Part shown: positions 1-5,087 of the stretch, piece after piece
Layout: each line of letters begins with the position of its first letter
How positions within the stretch are numbered: position 1 is the first letter of the stretch
Assembly (NCBI GenBank): GCA_030630905.1
Contig: DAOVMB010000060.1
Location: forward strand, 1 to 9,262
Reading direction: 5' to 3'
Origin: Sedimentisphaerales bacterium
GTDB lineage: Bacteria > Planctomycetota > Phycisphaerae > Sedimentisphaerales > Anaerobacaceae
DNA: 9,262 bases
Program-made: the position numbers and the translations under genes
The notes under the pieces: generated by a model
The model's input: only the letters and a program-made list of their open reading frames with translations
Databases searched by the model: none
Told to the model about the DNA's origin: nothing

Positions 1-29
1 CGCAAGCGGGAATCCAGTTTTACCACTAC

Positions 30-1334
30 TTAATTCTTTTCAACCTCAGCATGTCCCGTTTCTGGCCCAAAAGCAAGAATCTTATATCTGATGTTAATCC
101 CTTGCCACAACTCGATTTTCAGTATTTGCAGGATGCCGATACTGCCTTGGCGCGTGCGAAACGCATAAGTAACGGGCAGCTCGTCCTTAACCAGGTGACG
201 TTCCGCCTCTACAAAAACAGACAGCTCAACTGATTCAATCCCGTCTAATTTTTCTTTCAACCCACCTGTACTTGCTTTATCCCACAACTCGTTAGCCACA
301 GGCAACAAATCAGTGCCTATCTCAAATAAGCCACGCGTATCAGGTAAAGCCTTACATGTAAAATCAACCCCACTGTCTCTCAGCCATCTATACCATGCAC
401 CAGCCTCATCAGACCATTCAGGGTTTAACAATCGCCCTGTTTCCACATCCAGACAAAACCCTGCACCAGGCTTATGATGTTCCACAAATCTCTCGATTAC
501 CTCACAACACTTTACGCGAACCGCTTTATCTCCAATCTTTTTCACTGGCATTACTGTTTTAGCCTCAGTTGACTTCAAAAGCTCCTGTTCAATTTCTTTC
601 CAGTCAGGATATTTAGCAAGCTCAGCTTCGATACGCTTAAGCTGTTTTTCCCTTTCTTGCTTTTTTTCTTCTGAAAACAGTTCAATAAGGTACTTATATG
701 CGTACCCGTAATATTCCTTCTTAGAGTCCTGACGCGCATGTTCCACCACGGCATCCGGGACATCATATTGCGCCCGCAACTTCCTAAGATTCTGTTTGAC
801 TGCATGTTTGTTCAACATAAAATTGTTTGTGTATTCCTCCCAGAGTTCATCTTGGTCAGCATACGCATTTACCCCAAGAAAACTCGATAAATGTTCTCGT
901 GCCTCCATCGACCCTGTATAGTAAAATCGAAAAAATGGCTCTATATCAGTATCAAGCGTTTCTAACATAATCAACCGTGATACAGCCGAACGCACCTGCC
1001 CATAGATTTGGGGCCACTTGTCGCTATGCATCTGCTTGACTTTTTCCCACTGCTCTTCACGTTCTTTGCCCACCTCTGGTGGTACCTGTTCGACTGAAGG
1101 ATTTTTTATTCGCTCTAATTTTTCCTTATATTCCGCTAACTTCTCATTGGTATCCGGCAAAGCCTGGAATCGCTCGTAGTCAGCCAACAACGCTCTAATG
1201 TCATAAAGCTCACCAATAAGCTTCTTAACGCATTTAAAGTTTGGCGATTTTTCTGTCGGCTCCGTCGATTGGGCTGGACAAATCTGGACAAGGATGAAAA
1301 TTGAAACTGCTGATATTAATATTCGTTTTTGCAT
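30..1334 (-). CDS. Exported protein of unknown function, third gene of the pyrR-pyrB operon
   Basis: I do not recognise a named family. The 434-residue product starts with a basic n-region (MQKR) and a hydrophobic stretch to about residue 20, then PAQS, so it looks like a Sec signal peptide. The cysteine in QIC does not fit a lipobox, because Ile rather than Gly/Ala/Ser precedes it. The mature part is highly charged and probably helical at about 35-260, rich in Lys/Glu with likely coiled-coil stretches. The last 100 residues look more like a beta-type domain and contain AFRTRQGSIGILQI near residue 395, a motif I loosely recall from the C-termini of other planctomycete exported proteins; that is memory, not a search. 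Five cysteines lie in the mature region. The ATG is one base after the pyrB stop, with no clear Shine-Dalgarno but a tandem CTTAAAA repeat upstream, so translational coupling to pyrB is likely. There is no visible link to pyrimidine synthesis. Confidence 0.8.
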   Translation of the reverse strand: MQKRILISAVSIFILVQICPAQSTEPTEKSPNFKCVKKLIGELYDIRALLADYERFQALPDTNEKLAEYKEKLERIKNPSVEQVPPEVGKEREEQWEKVKQMHSDKWPQIYGQVRSAVSRLIMLETLDTDIEPFFRFYYTGSMEAREHLSSFLGVNAYADQDELWEEYTNNFMLNKHAVKQNLRKLRAQYDVPDAVVEHARQDSKKEYYGYAYKYLIELFSEEKKQEREKQLKRIEAELAKYPDWKEIEQELLKSTEAKTVMPVKKIGDKAVRVKCCEVIERFVEHHKPGAGFCLDVETGRLLNPEWSDEAGAWYRWLRDSGVDFTCKALPDTRGLFEIGTDLLPVANELWDKASTGGLKEKLDGIESVELSVFVEAERHLVKDELPVTYAFRTRQGSIGILQILKIELWQGINIRYKILAFGPETGHAEVEKN

Positions 1335-1335
1335 T

Positions 1336-2301
1336 TTAAGTTTTAAGTTTTTGCGCTGCTGCCTGGTTGACCAGGAACAGTACAGCCATTCTCACAGCCA
1401 GGCCGTTGGTTACCTGCTCAAGGATAACGCTGTTCCGGCCGTCGGCTACTTCACTTTCCATCTCCAGCCCCCTGTTAATCGGCCCGGGGTGCATCACAAG
1501 AATATCGGATTTGGCTCTCTTCATACGCTCGACAGTCAGCCCGAAATAATGCGAATACTCTCGTATGGAAGGAAAAGGATTTCCGCCGAGCCGCTCAAAC
1601 TGAATCCGAAGCATATTTATCACATCGACCTTTTCGATAACTTCATCGAGGCTATAGCTCACCTTGACCGGCAATCGGCCCACTTCTGTGGGCATCAGCG
1701 TCGGCGGGCCGACAAATGTCACTTCGGCGCCGAGCTTTGTCATCGCCCACATATCGCTGCGGGCCACGCGAGAGTGCGCTATATCGCCGACAATCGCTAT
1801 CTTCAAACCTTCAAGAGTACCTTTGATTTTACGAATCGTGTACACGTCCAAAAGACCCTGCGTTGGATGTTCGCAGAATCCGTCGCCGGCATTGATTATA
1901 CAAGCATTCATATTTCTGCTAAGAAATCTGGACGCTCCGCCGGCGCTGTGCCGCACTACAACAATATCAATCCCCATGGCTTCCAGATTTTTGGCCGTAT
2001 CAAGCAGCGTTTCACCCTTACTGACCGAACTGAGCTTCTTGGTGAACTCGATGATATCGGCACTCAACCGGCTTGCAGCAAGAGAAAAACTGTTTCGCGT
2101 ACGCGTGCTGTCCTCGAAAAACAAATTCACCACAACCTTGCCGCGCAAAGGAGGAGCTTTTTTAACCGACCGGGTGCTTACCTGTTCGAAACCTCTGGCG
2201 GTATCGAGGATATACGTAATCTCCTCAGCACTAAGCTCTCGCAGCCCGAGTAAGTGCTTGCGGTGCCAATTGAATTGCTTACTTTTCCTTTTTAGTGCCA
2301 T
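1336..2301 (-). CDS. pyrB: Aspartate carbamoyltransferase catalytic subunit
   Basis: Condenses carbamoyl phosphate and aspartate to N-carbamoyl-aspartate, the committed step of de novo pyrimidine synthesis, in the cytoplasm. The 321-residue product has normal family length and the family's signatures: FFEDSTRTRNSF with the carbamoyl-phosphate-binding STRTR at 65-69, HSAGGASRF, the GFCEHPTQGLLD motif near the domain interface, and HPGPINRG starting at His271 for substrate binding. The frame is open to a TTG at 2352, but I start at ATG 2301. The resulting N-terminus (MALKRKS...WHRKHLLGLRELS) matches where family members begin, and the 17 extra codons are encoded by a palindromic repeat-like segment. 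The Shine-Dalgarno is poor: AAGG abuts the ATG. The gene lies just downstream of pyrR, as in many bacteria, and ends one base before the next gene. No pyrC follows; an exported protein takes that place. Confidence 0.96.
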   Translation of the reverse strand: MALKRKSKQFNWHRKHLLGLRELSAEEITYILDTARGFEQVSTRSVKKAPPLRGKVVVNLFFEDSTRTRNSFSLAASRLSADIIEFTKKLSSVSKGETLLDTAKNLEAMGIDIVVVRHSAGGASRFLSRNMNACIINAGDGFCEHPTQGLLDVYTIRKIKGTLEGLKIAIVGDIAHSRVARSDMWAMTKLGAEVTFVGPPTLMPTEVGRLPVKVSYSLDEVIEKVDVINMLRIQFERLGGNPFPSIREYSHYFGLTVERMKRAKSDILVMHPGPINRGLEMESEVADGRNSVILEQVTNGLAVRMAVLFLVNQAAAQKLKT

Positions 2302-2320
2302 CCTTGTCGTATTTCGCACC

Positions 2321-2350
2321 TTGCATTTCGTTATTTGAAATGCGACATTC
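2321..2350 (-). repeat. Hairpin and divergent heptad-repeat copy at the pyrR-pyrB junction
   Basis: GCATTTC at 2323-2329 and GAAATGC at 2337-2343 form a perfect 7-bp inverted repeat around a 7-base loop; the stem extends by a T.G pair and a T-A pair to about 9 bp. Read on the plus strand, 2333-2350 matches 5032-5049 (copy B of the repeats near 5000) at 15 of 18 positions by direct comparison, and the surrounding bases have the same seven-base rhythm. The segment supplies the sequence between the pyrR stop and the pyrB ATG. It is therefore probably a diverged member of the same repeat family and could fold in the mRNA just ahead of pyrB. Any regulatory effect is inference. Confidence 0.55.
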
Positions 2351-2354
2351 AAAT

Positions 2355-2882
2355 TTATTCAATAACAACCTCATCTTTTCCATCCGACTCGACGAGATTG
2401 ACCTGCACCAATTTGACGGGAGCGGCATCAGTTTTATATCCGGCATAATCAGCGTGTATCGGCATCTCCCGGCCGATTCTGTCAACAAGAACCGCCAACT
2501 TTATCGCTCTTGGCCGGCCTAAATCTATAAGGGCAGCCATCGCTGCACGCGTCGACCGGCCGGTATAAAGAACATCGTCAACCAAAATGATAATCTTGTC
2601 GTCTATATTGAAACCGATTTCAGTTGTGCGAACATGAGGCTGGGAATTACCACGCGGCGAATTCAAATCGTCACGGTAAAGCGTTATATCAAGAGTCCCA
2701 CACGGAACATCTTTGCCAAGCTCCTGTGATAATCGGCTCGACAGCCTCTGGGCCAAGACCTCCCCCCTGCTGCGAATACCGATTACGGCAATATCCAGAT
2801 CAGGCGGTGTATCTGAAATAATATTCTTTGTTAAATCTCTGAGAATCTGCTCGATTTGCTTCGTATCCAATATTACTTTCAT
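2355..2882 (-). CDS. pyrR: Bifunctional pyr operon regulator / uracil phosphoribosyltransferase
   Basis: The product is 175 residues, the usual PyrR length, with a type I phosphoribosyltransferase fold. The PRPP-binding motif IILVDDVLYTGRST lies at 98-111, and IGIRSRGEVLAQRL at 34-47 and DITLYRDDL at 65-73 are typical PyrR segments. In Gram-positive bacteria PyrR binds UMP-loaded to pyr mRNA and promotes attenuation; it also makes UMP from uracil and PRPP. Here I see no attenuator: the predicted promoter lies about 40 bases upstream of the ATG, too close for an antiterminator/terminator pair, so the regulatory role may act elsewhere or by another mechanism. The start is ATG 2882, with AAAGG about 12 bases upstream, which is rather distant. 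It is the first gene of the minus-strand operon and ends two bases past the open TTG codon of the pyrB frame. Confidence 0.95.
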   Translation of the reverse strand: MKVILDTKQIEQILRDLTKNIISDTPPDLDIAVIGIRSRGEVLAQRLSSRLSQELGKDVPCGTLDITLYRDDLNSPRGNSQPHVRTTEIGFNIDDKIIILVDDVLYTGRSTRAAMAALIDLGRPRAIKLAVLVDRIGREMPIHADYAGYKTDAAPVKLVQVNLVESDGKDEVVIE

Positions 2883-2928
2883 ACGTACGATAAACCTTTA
2901 GTCAAACGAATCGAAGAATTTTGCCCTG

Positions 2929-2957
2929 AGTATAGCATTCGTGACCGATAAAGGCAA
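2929..2957 (-). promoter_or_regulatory. Predicted sigma70-type promoter for pyrR-pyrB and the downstream gene
   Basis: On the minus strand, TTGCCT (2952-2957) and TATACT (2929-2934) are separated by exactly 17 bases; the -10 box is preceded by TGC, close to an extended -10. They match the consensus at 4 of 6 and 5 of 6 positions. Transcription would start near 2922, giving a leader of about 40 bases before the pyrR ATG at 2882. CCTGAG (2925-2930) and CTCAGG (2963-2968) form an inverted repeat that brackets the two boxes. Confidence 0.55.
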
Positions 2958-2958
2958 G

Positions 2959-3003
2959 ATTTCTCAGGAAGTTTTCAAAAACCGCATTTCTCAGCCTTGA
3001 AAA
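2959..3003. repeat. Short direct and inverted repeats between the divergent promoters
   Basis: The nine-base word ATTTCTCAG occurs at 2959-2967 and again at 2986-2994, 27 bases apart. TTTTCAA (2972-2978) and TTGAAAA (2997-3003) form a perfect 7-bp inverted repeat with an 18-base spacer. They lie between the divergent pyrR and protease promoters and could be operator sites for either. No known operator consensus is recognised, and short AT-rich words of this size can occur by chance. I see no gene in 2883-3081. Confidence 0.35.
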
Positions 3004-3037
3004 TCATTAAATTGTACGGACTTACGGGATAATTTAC

Positions 3038-3066
3038 TTGAAAATTTATGCGTTTTATAGTATCAT
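3038..3066 (+). promoter_or_regulatory. Predicted sigma70-type promoter for the exported-protein cluster
   Basis: TTGAAA (3038-3043) and TATCAT (3061-3066) are separated by exactly 17 bases, each 5 of 6 to consensus. The likely transcription start is near 3073, about 98 bases ahead of the GTG start of the protease and about 9 bases ahead of the possible leader ORF. It is the best promoter-like pair I see in the plus-strand part of this divergent region. Confidence 0.55.
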
Positions 3067-3081
3067 AGTGGCAGGTAATAG

Positions 3082-3174
3082 ATGAAAAGAAAGTATTTGT
3101 TATGGAGGTTGGCGACCGGAAGGGCAACTTTGTTCTACCCCGTTTTTCAGGCCACCTCTGGAGTTGTAAGGTGA
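3082..3174 (+). CDS. Possible 30-residue leader peptide, stop overlapping the protease start
   Basis: ATG 3082 opens a 30-codon frame starting MKRKYLLWRLATGR and ending SGVVR, closed by TGA at 3172-3174. The TGA overlaps the GTG start at 3171 in the form GTGA, the classic geometry for translational coupling. AGG at 3073-3075, six bases ahead, could act as ribosome binding site, although the predicted transcription start falls at about the same place and could leave it nearly leaderless. The peptide is basic with some hydrophobic residues. It has no run of a single amino acid as in biosynthetic attenuators, and I recognise no family. It could equally be a chance frame within the untranslated leader. 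Confidence 0.35.
   Translation: MKRKYLLWRLATGRATLFYPVFQATSGVVR
3160..3163 (+). promoter_or_regulatory. Ribosome binding site that decides the protease start
   Basis: GGAG lies 7 bases before GTG 3171. The upstream in-frame ATG at 3102 has only a weak purine tract (AAGAAAG) ahead of it and would place 23 non-signal-like residues before the signal peptide, so the GTG is preferred. Confidence 0.6.
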
Positions 3175-4940
3175 CACAGGCGACAAAAAAAACGTTCTTA
3201 TCAAGTCTGATAGCTTCTCTGGCAGTACTGTTTTGTTCTGCCAACATTGCTGCCGGGGCAGACGATTCACAAAGTAACAACATCCTCCAGCCACAGGGAT
3301 TAGAACACACCGGAGTCTATGCCTTGAGAGAAATGGACCCAAACCTGACTGGCGCCGGCGTCAAATTCGCAGTAATCTCCCGAAGCTACACGTATATCGA
3401 CGACGAACCGCAAAACGATTACCGCCCCGATATCAGCCACAACTGCTTCAAAATAAGCCAGTTCAGCTTCAAAGACCAGGCGAAGCTGCCGGCAGGAATC
3501 TCAACGCATTCAACTGCGATTTGCTCAATACTGTTCGGCGAAGATCCCAATGCATTTCATCCTGAGATAGGACAGTTTTATTACGAGGGTACAACACCAC
3601 AAGCCCAGGCTGATATATATGAATTCGAGCACTTCGTGCTCAACAATGTATTCACACAGATTCCGCCCGATGCGGATATTATAACTGCCAGCTTCGGTTA
3701 CCCATTCGAGCTCCCTTGGACAAGAGGCATCGAGTTGCTGGCAGAGTCCTACGGCATTGTCGTCGTAGCCAGTATAGGTAACGGTGCAGATGCACATGCT
3801 CCCGTCTTTTACCCGGGCGCCGGAGCCAATGTCATCGGTGTAGGTGTGGTTGATTCCGTAAATACCGAAGACCTTGCGACTAATTTAGCCAACTTCGCCC
3901 TCGCTTACCCAGAGCATTCCAGCACGGGTCCGACCGATGACGGGCGCTGCAAGCCCGACATTGTCGCTCCCGGAAATTGCCTCGCCGCAGAGTTGAACGA
4001 GCCTAACAGCTACGAGCCAACCGGTAACTGGTCGAGTTTCTCGGCGCCGGTTGTCGCCGGGGCAGTCGGCCTGCTTGTTCAAAAAGCCAGGGAGAATCCC
4101 GATCTGAGTCCTGCAGTCTCGCCAAACGGCGGAAACTGCGTCATCAAGGCAATTCTAATGAATTCCGCGACCAAGCTGCCCTACTGGCATAAAGGGGAAC
4201 TCCAGACCGATGACGACCACGCCTCCCCGCTGGACTATGTACAGGGGACCGGCATGCTCAACGCAGTCGGCGCCTACGAACATTTAGTCGCAGGTTTATA
4301 CAAGCCGGGCGATGCTCCGACGACCGGCTGGGATCTGAATCTGCTGGATAAAACCCAAACGCCCCAGAACAGTTACGAAATTCGCCTCAATGAGCCGGCT
4401 GAAAAATTCATAACAGCAACGGTTGCCTGGAACAGGCACTATAACACCGAATATCCTTTTGAGCCGGCCCCGGAAAAAGATTGCAACATCCGACTCGAAC
4501 TCTGGGCCATCGATCCGGACAATCCCGACAATGATTACCTGCTCGACTACAGTGACAGCAGCGTTGACAACGTCGAGCACATTCACATCGCCGCGGATGC
4601 CAGCTATACAAACTACAAAATCATCATTTCGTTCAGCAACATCGAGAATCCGAAAGAACCGGCTCTGAACCAGCGCTACGGAATCGCCTGGAACGTCCAG
4701 AAAAAGCAAGAGACCGACAATATCTTCTGGTACGACATAAACGCCGACGGCATTGTCAACGAAGCAGATTTTCTTATTATGCTTTATAAGATGCTAAACA
4801 GCACCAATTCGCCCGATAATTACTTAATCGGTGATATCAATCCCAACGGCGTGATAGATGCTAACGATTTAGGAGCCATTTTAGACAACCAGAATCGACA
4901 GGCCGACTGGCTGACAAAACAGGAAGATAAGGCCGAATAG
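3171..4940 (+). CDS. Exported subtilisin-like (S8) protein with C-terminal dockerin; catalytic Asp not seen
   Basis: From GTG 3171 the product is 589 residues. Residues 1-30 form a clear signal peptide (lysines at 6-7, hydrophobic core, ANIAAGA cleavage region). The peptidase S8 fold spans about 45-390. His113 lies in THSTAICSILFG, the His motif; Asn204 lies in IGNG, the oxyanion Asn; Ser289 lies in SSFSAPVVAG, aligned with the usual GTSMAAPHVAG. The Asp motif is odd: FAVISRSYTY (66-75) has Ser/Arg where VAVIDTG or VGVISDS would carry the Asp. The nearest acids are Asp77 and Asp78. A beta-type domain follows at about 390-515, then two EF-hand loops of a type I dockerin, beginning at Asp522 (DINADGIVNEAD) and Asp555 (DINPNGVIDAND). 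It is either a peptidase with a shifted acid or an inactive relative. It is first of the plus-strand cluster; its TAG stop coincides with the start of repeat copy A. A longer form from ATG 3102 is possible. Confidence 0.88.
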   Translation: MTQATKKTFLSSLIASLAVLFCSANIAAGADDSQSNNILQPQGLEHTGVYALREMDPNLTGAGVKFAVISRSYTYIDDEPQNDYRPDISHNCFKISQFSFKDQAKLPAGISTHSTAICSILFGEDPNAFHPEIGQFYYEGTTPQAQADIYEFEHFVLNNVFTQIPPDADIITASFGYPFELPWTRGIELLAESYGIVVVASIGNGADAHAPVFYPGAGANVIGVGVVDSVNTEDLATNLANFALAYPEHSSTGPTDDGRCKPDIVAPGNCLAAELNEPNSYEPTGNWSSFSAPVVAGAVGLLVQKARENPDLSPAVSPNGGNCVIKAILMNSATKLPYWHKGELQTDDDHASPLDYVQGTGMLNAVGAYEHLVAGLYKPGDAPTTGWDLNLLDKTQTPQNSYEIRLNEPAEKFITATVAWNRHYNTEYPFEPAPEKDCNIRLELWAIDPDNPDNDYLLDYSDSSVDNVEHIHIAADASYTNYKIIISFSNIENPKEPALNQRYGIAWNVQKKQETDNIFWYDINADGIVNEADFLIMLYKMLNSTNSPDNYLIGDINPNGVIDANDLGAILDNQNRQADWLTKQEDKAE

Positions 4941-5008
4941 CGATTTGCGATTTGCGGTTTTCGATTTGAGATTTGTAAATCGGCATTTGGCATTCGGCAA
5001 TCGACAAT
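4938..5008 (+). repeat. Palindromic heptad repeat, copy A
   Basis: The left arm is tandem CGATTTG-type heptads; the right arm, from 4977, is AATCGGC-type heptads of roughly opposite sense, so the unit can fold as an imperfect hairpin. The 32-base right half (4977-5008) matches copy C at 28 of 32 and copy B at 27 of 32 positions by hand count. The copy begins at the TAG stop of the S8 gene: AATAGCGATTTGCG is shared with copy C at 5106, so this stop may have come from the element. Confidence 0.8.
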
Positions 5009-5016
5009 ATAATTGG

Positions 5017-5067
5017 TTTGCGATTTGCGATTTGAAAATCGACAATCGGAACTCGGCAATCGACAAT
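5017..5067 (+). repeat. Palindromic heptad repeat, copy B
   Basis: Left arm at 5017-5035 (two CGATTTG units), right half at 5036-5067. The right half matches copy D at 30 of 32 positions, so B and D form one subtype while A and C form the other. It lies just upstream of the favoured start of the phosphoesterase and falls in the same open frame, which extends back to TTG 5013. Confidence 0.8.
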
Positions 5068-5070
5068 TTC

Positions 5071-5087
5071 GGGAGGTGTCAAGAATC
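5071..5087 (+). promoter_or_regulatory. Strong Shine-Dalgarno-like GGGAGG without a well-placed start codon
   Basis: GGGAGG at 5071-5076 lies in non-repeat sequence between copies B and C and is the only good ribosome-binding sequence upstream of the phosphoesterase domain. The in-frame GTG at 5076 shares its last G, which is too close for normal initiation. At normal spacing the in-frame codon is ATC 5085, a very rare initiator. The GTG is used for annotation with low certainty. Confidence 0.35.

Noticed and set aside
1335..1352. Tandem TTTTAAG at the pyrB/434-residue gene junction as another repeat copy
   Set aside because: Only two AT-rich heptads with no right arm; similarity to the main repeat family is limited to period.
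1294..2253. 319-codon plus-strand open frame opposite pyrB
   Set aside because: It is antisense to a well-supported pyrB with intact catalytic motifs; its translation is low-complexity and unlike any family, with no ribosome binding site noted.
1664..2338. 224-codon plus-strand open frame opposite pyrB
   Set aside because: Another antisense frame of pyrB; a coding shadow.
2302..2352. TTG 2352 as the pyrB start
   Set aside because: The added 17 residues derive from the repeat-like hairpin and are not typical of PyrB N-termini.
2956..2976. PyrR-binding loop on the minus strand (TCCTGAGAAATCT)
   Set aside because: It only loosely resembles the known anti-antiterminator loop and lies upstream of the predicted promoter, so it would not be in the mRNA.
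3102..3170. ATG 3102 as the protease start
   Set aside because: It lacks a good ribosome binding site and adds 23 residues ahead of a well-formed signal peptide; GTG 3171 has GGAG at 7 bases. Not fully excluded.
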